From assembly GCA_028551475.1 (NCBI GenBank), contig CM052356.1:8769884-8833883 (forward strand): a DNA stretch of 64,000 nt. The letters are read 5' to 3'. The notes under the pieces were generated by a model. The model had not been told where the DNA came from. It saw only the letters and a list, made by a program, of their open reading frames with translations, and searched no databases. Source of the DNA: Casuarina equisetifolia (Eukaryota > Streptophyta > Magnoliopsida > Fagales > Casuarinaceae). The position numbers and the translations under genes were made by a program. How positions within the stretch are numbered: position 1 is the first letter of the stretch; each line of letters opens with the position of its first letter. Below are positions 33,671 to 49,247 of this stretch, piece by piece.

Positions 33671-36600
33671 TGATACAGATGCATCCAAGCTCAAGCGTGG
33701 AACACTCAATCTAGTGCCGAATATAATCTAGATGGATTTATTAGCCTAATTCATGCCATGGAAACAACTAATGATATACTTTTTGTTAAGGGCTAGGATG
33801 GTATTATCTTGGCATGGAAGGGTAATAACAAGACAAATCTTTGGCTGCAACCAATTTCATCTCTTCAAGGATGCAAATGGTACTAGAGACCAAGATTGGG
33901 TGAGTGAGCCATGTTTCAATTTAGGAAACCCTTTTTACATTCATCTTCATGTATTTCACCATGTGAGATAGTAAATAAGATGGTTGCAAATGTAGGCAAG
34001 ATGAAAGATCAAGTCAATGTGGTTCTTCAATTAACCAAAAATAGATGTCAAAGTTAAGACCCAAGAGCCAACCAAAAAGATGATCATGCTTCAAAAAATT
34101 ACAAGCCATCGGAATCACCACCACAGTCACTATAAGGAACACTATGATATGTGGATAGAAAGGAGATATAAGAGAGAAGCTTCACTAAAGAATGCCACAA
34201 AAGTAGTTTAGACCCAAGAAACATACATGATGGAAATATAACCAAAAGATTTGGATCTACCTAAAATTTAGTTATCTCTAGACAAAGAGATAGATCTAGG
34301 AAGTCCAAATCTACCAAAACTTAAGGTGTTACTAGCCAAAGCAATAGAATAAATTCTAAAGGAAGAACCATATGTTTTCATCCAAGTGACAGAGAAGTTG
34401 GTAACACTAAGTGTGAGCAATGGCTTCATTTATAAGTTTGTATTGTCAAATCATGAAAAGATAATATGCTAACAACCAATGATGAGTTTTCAATGGTATA
34501 GATGAAAGGGCTACTAAAACAGTCCATCCATACCAGTAACTACTTCTTTAGGTCATACTACTAGTTAGGTTGCAAACTTCCATCTAAGCAACATGGTATT
34601 CCACTATGATTTGTGAACCAACACACCCAAGTAGGTCATCAATGCTAAAGGTTAATTCATGTGCAAGAACTCAAATCATGGATTCTTGGAGTGATAAAGA
34701 CCTAGAGCAACAATATAAATTTAAGGAAAAATTCTTTTTAACAAGGGGAGATTGATACAAATGCATCCAAGCCTAAGTGTGGAACACTTAATTTGGTGCT
34801 AAATATGATCTAGATGGATTTACTAACCTAATCTATGCCATGAAAATAATTGATAACATGCCTTTTATTAGAGGCTAGGATGGTATTATCTTGGCATGGA
34901 AGCACAATAATGAGACAAATCTCTAATTGCAACTAGTTTCATCTCTTCAAGGACACAAGTGGTACCAAAGACCAAGGTTTGATGCATGAACCATGTTTTA
35001 ATTTAGGGAACACTTTTTACATTTGTCTTCACATATTTCATCATGTGAGGCAACAAATAGGATGGTTATAGATGTAAGTGAGATGAAAGATCAAGTTAAT
35101 GAGGTTTTCTTTATGAACCAAAAATGGATGTCAAAGCCGAAACCCACAATTTAACCAAAAAAATGATCATGCTTCAACAGATTACAAGTACCATGATAAC
35201 TCTATTTTTATAGAGTTATTTTATCTATTTTAGGTAATAAATAACTTTAATAATTGTGAAAAAACATTTGAACTCCTCTTTATTTACCTAAATTTATCTT
35301 GTTTATGTAGCATAAGGAGGCAGAGAGAAAAGGAATGAATATGGAGAACCTGATGCTTATTTTGTGGCAAAATCGTAATATTAAGATCAAAAGAGTCAAG
35401 ATGGGCTTGGGCTTTGGATAATTATTATTAGATTTTCTATTGTTATTGGATTTTCCAATTTATTTAGAAAACCCAGTCATGTTAGGAATTCAAATCCTAA
35501 TTAATTTAGGAGTTCAAAACCTAATTGTTTTAAATCTCTAAAACCTAATTCTACTAGGATAAGAGATAGGTCTAAACCTAAACCTTATTTAAAAGAAGAG
35601 AAGAAGCAAAAGAAAGGGATGAGAAAATTGAGCACAATTCAAGAGAGAGGCCAGGAATTTAAGGTTTTCTTGAAGAGAAGACAAAAAGGGTGACAGACTT
35701 CTTGTTTTTAAATTCAAAATGCCTTCTTTATTTCTTATTATTATTCTTTCTCATTATTTTTTTATGTTTTAATTTATTTTTGTTAGAGCTAAGATGTAAC
35801 CTAATTATGATAGTATGAATCTTATGATTATTATGTTTTGCAAGATATTTTGTTTATGTGAAGTTATATATTACTATGTTTAATGTTTTTAAGTGATTAG
35901 CTACCACTTGAATGATCTGATTTGCATATTTGAGACTAACAGGAGATGATATGTAGTTGCTTCTTGTAATATGTAACCATAAATTAAATATGGATAGACA
36001 TAAAACATATTATTTGTGTGGCTTTCAGTGTAAACTGAGAATATTCACAGATCTAATGCATTTAGTTTGTTTCAATTCAATATAGAGATATAATGAGTTA
36101 ATAAACTAAGTAGGTTTACTATACCTAGATATAGGATAGTAAATAAATTAGGAGATTCTACCATCACATAAATATTATTTCTCTTGCAAGCATAAATAAT
36201 CAATATTAATACCTAGTAATTATGGTGAAGTCATATGCTCTAACATATTTCTTTTATTAAGTTTTCTTATATTTAGTTGATTAATCTACCATCTATCATT
36301 AGATTTGTTAGATAAATTCTAAGAGTTATTCACCATTAGTAATTAGTTGGTCTAGTAATCAGAATCTCTGTAGGGACAATATCTTTCTTATCATTATATT
36401 ACTTGTTTAACATGTTCACTTGCATTTAGAATTTCACCAAACATACCACCACAATATGTGGATAGAAAAAGGTATGGGAGAAAAGCTTCATTGAAGAAAG
36501 CCATAAAGGTAGTTCAAATCCAAGAAACATACATGACAAAAATATAACTAGAAAATTTGGATCTACCTAAGCTTGAGTTGTCTCTAGACAAGGAAACAAA

Positions 36601-37070
36601 CCTAGAAAGTTTGGATCCTTAAAAGCTTGAGGCAACATCATGCATGAATATAGATCCAAAATGTTTGGATCTACTAAAGCTTCATATGTTACCAAAAAGG
36701 GAAACAAATTTAGAAGGTTTAGATCTTCCAAAGCTTAAGGCACCACCTACCCTATGTGCATATCCAAAATGTTTAGATCCTTTGTAGCTTTGTTTTTTAA
36801 TGAAAGAGAAACCCCTATTTAGCTTGTTCAAGTTGTTTTGTTTATCCAATTTTAGCCAAAAAAAAAATTGTTGGTGAAGCACCTCCTTAATTGGTGGCAT
36901 AGCCTTTATGTTTTGGAGTCTATCTTAGCAATTATCATTCCCGTTTTCCCCCTTTTTTCCTACTCAAACACAACCTTCCTTATACAAAAAGCCTCAAAAC
37001 CCAAAAGAGACAACCACCCTACCTTAACCCCACATAGCACTTGCTTAATCCCGCTATTGGATCCACTTCA
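33671..37070 (+). mobile_element. Deleted LTR retrotransposon with TSD ACACA, carrying a nested solo LTR
   Basis: The 5' LTR starts at 33671 (TGATACAGATGCATCC) and the 3' LTR at 34753 (TGATACAAATGCATCC), preceded by the polypurine tract ACAAGGGGAGAT. The 3' LTR ends ...GGATCCACTTCA at 37070. Target-site duplications ACACA lie at 33666-33670 and 37071-37075. The 5' LTR matches the 3' LTR only to about 34345, so its 3' third and nearly all internal sequence are missing; about 400 bp of internal 3' DNA remains. The 3' LTR is split at 35193/36444 by a younger solo LTR. Without that insertion it is about 1.06 kb. No coding capacity. Confidence 0.9.
35194..36443 (-). mobile_element. Solo LTR, 1250 bp, TSD TACCA, nested in another LTR
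   Basis: It begins TGATAACTCTATTTTTATAG and ends TTTCACCAAACA. It is flanked by TACCA at 35189-35193 and 36444-36448. Removing the element and one TACCA restores continuity with the sister LTR at 34090-34150. Same family as the LTRs at 724, 5354 and 18071. The first 25 bases contain an inverted repeat (AACTCTATttttATAGAGTT). The absence of internal sequence between one pair of TSDs means LTR-LTR recombination removed the rest. Confidence 0.93.
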
Positions 37071-37075
37071 ACACA

Positions 37076-37860
37076 AAAAAGAAAAAGAAAAAAAAAAGGA
37101 AAAAAGAAAAAAGGACTAGCTCCAATATCATGTGAGAAGCTCAAGTTCTCTTAAAAGGCCTCATTAAAAATTTAAATTTAAATAAATAAATAGCCTCATT
37201 AAATAAGACACAAAGTAAGTACCTTACTCTCCAAAGATGGAATTTTGTTGTCCACTAGAAGGTTCTCAAGCCTCTAGGCCTCCGACAAAAAGAAAGAAGG
37301 TGACCTTTTTGAAATAAAAATGATTTGCTGAAGGAGACTAGAGAGGAGAATGGAGGTAGAGCTTGGTCTCCTGCCCTCACGGCTTTTCTCCCTTTCCTTT
37401 GGGACAAGTGGGAAGGGAAGTTAACAGAGAAACCACAACGACGACGTAACAAGGAATCCTGCATATTGAAACTATTTTCGTTTTCTGTTTTTCATTTTTT
37501 CCCTCTTTTTCTGGAAAGGGGCAGTACTTGCGTGTGAAACTCGCATATAAAACCGGCCATTCAATTCGGATACGAGAAATTGAAAGCTCGCATGTTAGAA
37601 GGACATTCATATCATGTTTCTTCCTTTTGAAAACACACAGAAATCATCTTGTAAATTACTTGCGCAGAAGAGTATGGTCATTACGGGTGTTTTATTTATC
37701 ACAGCTGAACTGGAAAGGGTTTATTAATATTTGGAACGGAGTGGCTAGTAGTACAGTATGGAAGATATCGGAGATTGATCCTGTAGCAGAAGGCAAGCGC
37801 TGTGAGCTTCTTTTTCTTTTTCCTTCTTTTTTTCTTTTTGTACATGATATAAGCAAAGTT
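37076..37860. other. Downstream region of the kinase gene
   Basis: An A-rich/AAAAG tract (37076-37115) borders the LTR element. The remainder is probably 3' UTR and 3' flank of the minus-strand kinase. The open frames at 37528-37965 (plus) and 37692-37880 (minus) overlap the last exon or UTR and are shadows. Confidence 0.5.
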
Positions 37861-41997
<4,137 letters not shown>

Positions 41998-42019
41998 CGA
42001 GAGACAGAGAGAGACAGAG

Positions 42020-42020
<1 letters not shown>

Positions 42021-42053
<33 letters not shown>

Positions 42054-42075
42054 GGAGGGAGAGAGAGAGAGAGAG
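42021..42075. repeat. CA and GA microsatellites in the kinase 5' leader
   Basis: (CA)15 at 42021-42050 is followed by GA/GAGG repeats to 42075 (plus-strand reading). They lie 24-80 bp upstream of the kinase ATG, hence GT/CT-rich in the transcript. Such leader repeats are often polymorphic. Confidence 0.9.
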
Positions 42076-42140
42076 GTATCAAGGATTTTCGGGTGGTGCT
42101 CTAAAGGATTTTTGGCTGGCGACTTTCAATGGCTTGGAGC

Positions 42141-42150
42141 ATATTTAAAT
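42141..42150 (-). promoter_or_regulatory. Candidate TATA box of the kinase gene
   Basis: ATTTAAATAT on the minus strand, about 145 bp upstream of the ATG. With a start about 30 bp downstream, the leader would be about 115 bp and include the CT/GT repeat. Confidence 0.4.
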
Positions 42151-42159
42151 TTCCAGGAC

Positions 42160-43384
42160 TTGTTTGCTTTCACATACACTCCATATTCTTGCCGTATTGT
42201 GCCTTGCTTTTGCCCCTTGGTTGGTCCTGGGCATCATTCTTCTTCACTTTTTGCTCGGGTACGCTTTTGCTATAGAGAGACGGAAAGAGAAAGGCAGTGC
42301 ACCCACCCCCAGGCTGTTCGGCTCGGTTTTGCATTAAACAAGAAACAAGCTTTTGTAAATAAATTCAAATATCGGCCAGTGATTGGATTTCTAGGAAGCC
42401 CATTTTTTGGACAGCCCAAAGTAAATTCAAATATCTTATTGGACTTACATGAGACGCTATTGGATTTGCCAAGCATACTTGCTATTTTGGGCCTATACCT
42501 CCAAATTTAGAAAAATCGTACGACCAAAAAGAAAATGGTTTCTGTGCAGACCGTCTCTCCACTTTGGTATCATTTCCCATTTCCATCGTTGTTTTGTATT
42601 AAAAAATTAACAGACATAATAATGAGACTTGACCTTAACAAAAACTAATAAGGGATATGATCACACGAGTGTATAAATAAGATTACCCTTATAAAAATTG
42701 TTTTATTCCCTACTTATTGTTATTTTTCAACGAGAGAAAAAATGAATCACTTTTTTGTCAAGGGTTTTGTCAAAGAAGACAGGTGGAGGTATGTGCGGTT
42801 TACCAATATCCATGGTTAACTAAATGACAAGTGTTCAGATTAACGAAATGTTTGAGAATAAAGTTGGTCTCTTGGGAGAAATTCCGATAGTAATGATGAT
42901 GCGTTCCTCTTAAGATTGATTTGACAAAATTGTTCCAATCTACACGATGCTTGAGTTTGACTTTTCGCTCAGTGTTGATAATGAGATGAAAGAAAATAGA
43001 ATTGGTTCGTATCGAGGGAATCAAATCCTCCCAATCGTAACAAAAGCTCTATAAAAATTCTCTCCCAAAATAGAAAGCTCGATCCCCCTTTAACAAACTT
43101 TTACGCCCGCAAGACCATTTTACCCCCAACCTGTTACAACAAAAATAACGCGACAAAAGAAGAGAAATAGATCAAGATGGCTTTACGACAGTGTATTGAA
43201 CCAATTTATGACAAAATGAGACGACGCAGTTTTAATTCTTTATTGTCCGCTTCTTTCCCATTAACCAAGAATCTCTTTTGCACTGATAGACTGCTTCAAT
43301 CCGACAGTATGCGCCATTTCTTCCCCCCTTTCATTAACCTTGTCCTCAAGGTTAAATGTTAGGGACTGTCCATTGCTTCCTAAA
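42160..43384. other. Kinase upstream region; no gene recognised
   Basis: Intergenic DNA between the kinase promoter and a copia element. The open frames (42112-42510 plus, 43177-43362 plus, 42800-43024 minus) show no domain. Confidence 0.45.
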
Positions 43385-46300
43385 ACGATAGTCTAAGAAA
43401 AGAAGAAAGCCAACGAGTAAGAATCAATCTTGATTGATATTGCAGTGCCTCAAGTATACAATCTAAAAGTGCTTATATATAGACACATGACAATACATAC
43501 ATGGAAAACAAAATGAATGCGATATAGGGAAAATATTTACATTAATTTGCAGTACACATTTGGCAACCTAACTTCTAATTCAATATTTCCATCAACACTT
43601 CACCTAAAGCTGAAGATTTGAATAAATCAAATATTTCAAGCTTAAAAAGAATATACCATTATTGCTTACTACAAAATCCTTTAGTGAACATGTCTGCACG
43701 CTACTCTTTAATGGAGATGTGACATGTCGCAATAATTCCTTGCTACAATTACTCTTTTACATAATAGCAGTCAACTTCGATGTATTTTGTTCTCTTATGA
43801 AAAAATAGACTTGTCACAATCTTTTCTACTACTTTATTATCATAGAATAATAACCTTGATTGTTAAAGATAAAATCCAAAATTTTTAAGTAACCCTATGA
43901 TCAATACTATCTTACAAATAATGGCATACATGGCTCAATATTCAGCTTCTATATATGAAAGACAAATAATTGATTACTTTTTTTATCACCAAGATACTAA
44001 GGACTCCCTAAGCATTATACAAAACACTATGATTAATCTCTATGTCATGGGAAAAGTTTTGTAATTTAAGTCACAGTAAGTCTTAAGCTCTAATTTAAAA
44101 GACAAAGGGAACATAAGTCCAAGACCTAAACAATTTTTAAAATACATGATCACCTTTATAGCTACTTCCATGTGTGACTATTTTTGTGTGTGCATGAACT
44201 AACTAAGCAATTATATTAAAAAAGTTATATTAGGTTTAGTGAGCATTAGATAAATTAACTTACCAACTAATTTTTGGTAGGTTAGGGGTTCATCAAATGA
44301 CAAATCATGGTGCTCCTCCTTTAAGCTAACATAATACTCAACACTTGTAAACTTTTTATTTTGCTCCATGAGAAACACTAAAAGTTTTAAGATTGCTATT
44401 CTTGCTTCAAAAATAAGTTCCAGAGCTGACTTAAAGAAATTTCGTGTAGAGAGTGTGCAATCTCAATTCTAAGGAAGAACTTAGACCATCCAAGGTCCTT
44501 TATGGAAAAAGTAGAATTCAAATAGCCCTTCAAGCCTAAGATGTTGACTTGATTATTCCCTGTAATCAAAATATTGTCAACCTAAATGAGCAAATTATGA
44601 AAAAACTATCCTAGGATTTGATGAAGAGGGAATAATCATGCCAAAATTGCCAAAAACTGTATGCAATAAGAGTGGGGTGAATTTAGCGTTCTACTAATGG
44701 GAGGCTTGCTTTAACCTATATAGAAATTTATGCAATCAACATGCTAGTCCCTCCCCCTGATTGCGAAATATGAGTAAAAGTTCCATATACACTTCTTCAT
44801 GAAAATCACCATGAAGAAAAGCATTCTAGACATCCATCTGAAACAAAGGCTAGTGATGAACAATAGCAATGTTAACTAAGTGTTAGATAGTGACAAATTT
44901 GAAAGTAGATGAAAAAGTATCCTAATAATTAAAACCTTTATACTAACTATACTTTTTAGCCATTAACTACGCCCTTATAGCGCTTAATAAAATCATATGC
45001 ATGATACTTCACCTTATAGATCCACTTACAACTAATCAAACATCAACCAAAGGATAAAAGAACCATACCCTAGGTGTGATTAGCCTCAAGTATAGCAAGC
45101 TCACTATTCATAGTAGCAACTAAGTTAAGGTCACTAACAACCTCATGAAAAAAAGAGAACTCAATAATGGCAAAAGTAAAGGTAATAAGATACTAATAAT
45201 GTAGGTGGCATTGATTAAAGGAGATATATTTGGAGATAAGGCAAGGGGAAGTGCAAGAGATATGTTTGGTATAGGATTTGAGAAAATGGATTCATCAACT
45301 GGTGATGATGATGGTGAGTAGAATTCTTTAGGTGGTATGATAGGAGCAGATAAAGTGAGAGGGTTGTTAGAGGATGACTGTGAAATTTGCAAGGCAAATG
45401 AAAAAACATTTTAATGAAAAATAACATCATGACTAATAGAAAAATTTTCAATAGCAAGATTATAAAGTTTCTAACCTTTTTGATATGACAGGTAACCTAA
45501 AAAGACATAAAGAATTGTCCTAGGGCTGAATTTGTCACACGCACTCAACATGATGATGTAACATGGCAACCAAAACCTCATAAGTGGTTAAGAAATAAAG
45601 GCATGTTGAAAAGATGCTTATAAAGGGTGATCCTTGCTAAAGGAGAGGAAGGTAGTTTATAATGTATGTGGTAGTTAAAATGCATTTGCCTAAAAAATGT
45701 TAAGGAAAATAGGCCTAAAAAAGCAAGTCCATGCCACATCCAATAGATGATGATGTTTATGCTTAACAACCCCATTTTGTTAAGAAGTGTAAGAATTTTC
45801 ATGAATGATGATACCCTTGAAAACGAGAAAAGTTGAGCACTCAAATGAAACAATTTGGCATAATTGTCGAAGAAAATACACTTCATAGTGGAACTAAATT
45901 GGATGTGGACCATGGAAAGAAAAAATTAAAATTTTGAAAAAACTTGACTTTTAAAATGAAAGAGAAATGTCTAAGTGGCACGAGAAAAATCACCTATAAT
46001 GGTCAAAAAGTAATAAGCATCATCATAAGTGAGATGTTTATGGAGTCCCCAAACATTCATGTAGACTAATTCAAAAATTGATTTGGTTACCATATGGCTC
46101 AATGGAAAAGGTGCATATGTTTTTTTTTTGTAATAGGACAAATAACGTAAGAGAAAAAATCAAGACAACTTATTGTTTTCCCATTAGCAAAATACAATTT
46201 CAAAAAAGAATGACTAAGCTTTTGTGTCAAAGAAAATAATTATTATTAAAAATCAAGTTGCAAGTAGATAACTATTTGGATTTATAAGAAACATTCTAAA

Positions 46301-48545
46301 TAGGAGGAAAAAAATAACTAGAAAAAACTAAATGAAAATGGTTTGGAATGATAGAGCATAAAAAATAAATTCCCCATTTAACCTCGCTAAACCCTAGCAA
46401 TACTCCAATCATATGGTCTTGAAAAATACAAAAATTGTAATAAAAAAAGGCTACATACTTATTACTATAAATTAGTTTATGAATAAATAAAAGATTATGC
46501 CAAGATTAAAGAGCAAATAAAACATTCCTAAATACATTTTTAAATTGAGCCTACAATGTCCTATATGAATAATTGAGCTATAAGTTTGGTTAGGCAAGGG
46601 GATAAAAATGGGCAATAAACATGGATGATGTGAGTTTAAAATTTGTAAATCACATATTATGTGATCACTAGCCCTAAATCAATTATCCAATTTGAAGTAA
46701 GAGAAGTCAATGTAAGAGTAGTACTTGTGAAGTTGGCACTAAGGTTAGAGGGACCCATTTAGTTTAGTAGCATCACCAATTTCTATTGCTAGTCCGAGGT
46801 TAAGCTAAGCCTAGTAGATCCTCCAAATAGACTTCCTAGAGTAAGAGATGCTAGGCCTAACAAACCCATTCTTAGATAAGGTGCAAGTGGCCTGTCATAA
46901 AAAATAAAATAAAATAAAAAGTGTACTATAAACACCTACTACATAATGGGTATCATGATATTGCGAACTAAAATCCAATGGGTTAGGTCACCTAATGCTT
47001 TAAGTAGCAATATTGTGGGTCATAAGTCCATTGCTATTGAGATTCCTTATATTGCCTCCCTTTTGCTTGAGCTTCCACTTGAAAGGATACCTAACTAGTA
47101 GGAAAAAATGACTCCTTAACATGGCTTGTTCTTTTTTGGCAATAAGAGTAGTAAGGCCTCTATCTAACTTAAGCCTCCACAATAACAACAAAATTAGGTA
47201 TGTGAGGACCACTAGGCCCTTTTGGCCCACCTAGCCCTCAACAAAGGCATCAATCTACTCATGCAAAATAAGAAGCCCCTAGCCACCATGGTCACCAACA
47301 CCACTACCGAAAAAGTTCCTAGCATTGTAATGAAGGCCAGTGAAACCAATGGCGTAGTCAACATGGCCATTAATGTTGGCATGTTGTAAGATCTCTTGTT
47401 TGGACATTACATATGAGCATTCTAGGGATGGTAGAGAATCAACATTCAAAGATTTTTGAACTTAGCTGACAAGCAAAGGAGGAACTTCATTAAGTAATCA
47501 TCTTGCTTGCATTCATGAAGTCGATCATTCAACTTGCAATAGTAACCACTATAGGAACATTGTACAAGCAATTGCTAAATGTCGAGGTCCCCCAAAAAAT
47601 TGTGCAAGCAAACATTAAAAGTCGTGAGCTTAACATCAATGCATCCTCTAGGGAGCTTTAAGTCAATGATGGCTTGCTTCAGGCCATAGCACTATGTCTT
47701 GGTAACCTCCTCAAACAAGTCACACACAAAAGCGTCCAAATTTCAATAATTGTCTTCAAGTGGGAGATGAGATTCTCCAAGGAAGGATTTATAGAGTTGA
47801 CAATCCATGTCTCAATGGTAGAATGACAGTGGTCCCAACATTGCATGTCATCACCATCACTTTCTAGTCAAGGCAATTGGCCAATGAGGAAGCCTAGCTT
47901 ATTAAAGGTGAAAAACATCATGTGGATTCGTTCCACCTAATTGTGGTAATTTCTCTCTCCAAGCAAATAATGAGGCACCACACCATCAATTTGCGAATTG
48001 GTAGCAGTGAAAAGGTAAGGTTTGCAAATCAGGGTCAAAGATGCAATGACAGTAACAAGAAAAGCAAAATCAACCATTGATTCATTACAAGGGGTGATTA
48101 ATGTGGTGGCTAAGGTTTTGGTAGCAATTTCAAAAATTTGGAAAAAGAGTAAGGATCATTTGTAATTGTAGGACAAGGTGATGGATAGGTTTTTTTTTTT
48201 TTTTTAAGGTAGGGTGGGAAATGACAAAAATGGGGGTAATTTTGGAAAAGGAGAAAAAAAACTGCAAATACATCCACACAGCTCAACCTAAAAGCTAGAA
48301 AAAAAAAATAACGAAAGGCGAATTGATCTCAAGAACAACTAAATGCATAATACCATCTAAGAAAAGGAGAATGCCAATGAGTGGGAATCATATTGCAATG
48401 CCTCAATTGTACAACCTAAAGGTCCCTTGTATATAGACTTGTGATGACATATACATGCAAAACATAATAATTGCAATATAAGAAAATTATTTACATTAAT
48501 TCACAATACATATTTGGCAACCTATAGTGTAATGCAAAATACTCA
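43385..48545 (-). mobile_element. Decayed ~5.2-kb Ty1/copia element with short LTRs
   Basis: Minus-strand element. The left (3') LTR is about 43385-43594 and the right (5') LTR about 48344-48545, both carrying the same blocks (for example TTGGCAACCTA and ATTTACATTAAT). Between them, reading right to left, are gag (about 46.9-48.0 kb), integrase, and RT (D-x-x-N-A-F near 44.82 kb, then a L-C-K-F-L-Y-R-L-K-like K-S-L-Y-G-L-K site near 44.72 kb). RNase H follows, with R-T-K-Y-I-E-V-D-C-Y near 43.77 kb and A-D-M-F-T-K near 43.69 kb. A PPT-like stretch abuts the left LTR. Every domain is broken by stops. I could not match target-site duplications (TTGAC right, no equivalent left), so LTR outer ends are approximate. 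Confidence 0.8.
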
Positions 48546-48747
48546 TTGACAAAAAGACTTTGTTCTTAACTTGCCATAGCATCATCTTCAACGAATTATT
48601 ACATTTCCAATAATGAAACCATCTCTAGTTACTCCCTAATCCTTTATTTTAGCACCCTAATAATTCCTACATAATCCACCATGGTTTGTATTATTCTCAT
48701 CAAAATTATAAACTTATTCACGAGTATGAAGCAAATAGTAAGCAAAG

Positions 48748-49247
48748 GGTTAATGGAGAAAAAACCATAATCCTTGTGCCAAAGAAGTAAGAGAAACAAG
48801 AAAGACTGTCACAAAGCAAGAATGAAGGAAAAGCATACAAGGCATGTCATATAACATAAAGACTAATTATAATGGAAAATATATAAAGGAATAAAAGAAA
48901 TATCTCCTTACTATACATAAGGAAAAATTTCCAAATAAGCTAACCTACATGGAAAGAATATTAGGCCTTATCATAAGGTTAATGAAGAGAAAACCATAAT
49001 CTTTATGCCAAAGAAGTAAGAGAAACAAGAAAGAGTGTCACAAAGAAAGAATGAAAAAAGACAAAGAGTGTGGGAACTTTTGTGCATTACTTTCTTAAAG
49101 GAAAAACATACAAAGTGTGTGCTTTTATAACATAAGAACTAACTATAATGGAAAATATGCAAAGGAATGAAAAAATATCTCCTTACTATACACAAGAATA
49201 ATTTCTCAAATAAGCTAACCCATAAGGAAAGAATATTAAGCCATATC
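48748..49247 (+). repeat. Tandem duplication (229 bp, second copy ~270 bp)
   Basis: Copy 1 (48748-48976) and copy 2 (48977-~49247) both start GGTTAATG and share CCAAAGAAGTAAGAGAAACA and ATATCTCCTTACTATACA. Copy 2 has an extra ~40 bp (GTGTGGGAACTTTTGTGC region). Confidence 0.85.

Noticed and set aside
41998..42045. N-terminal extension of the kinase (Cys/Val repeat)
   Set aside because: It is translation of the CA/GT microsatellite. Starting at M-G-L-C-F gives the expected acylation signal.
43320..43384. Possible Ty3/gypsy pol tail (N-L-E-D-K-V on the minus strand)
   Set aside because: Only one short motif, with no flanking domain or LTR confirmed. It could be chance or a scrap.
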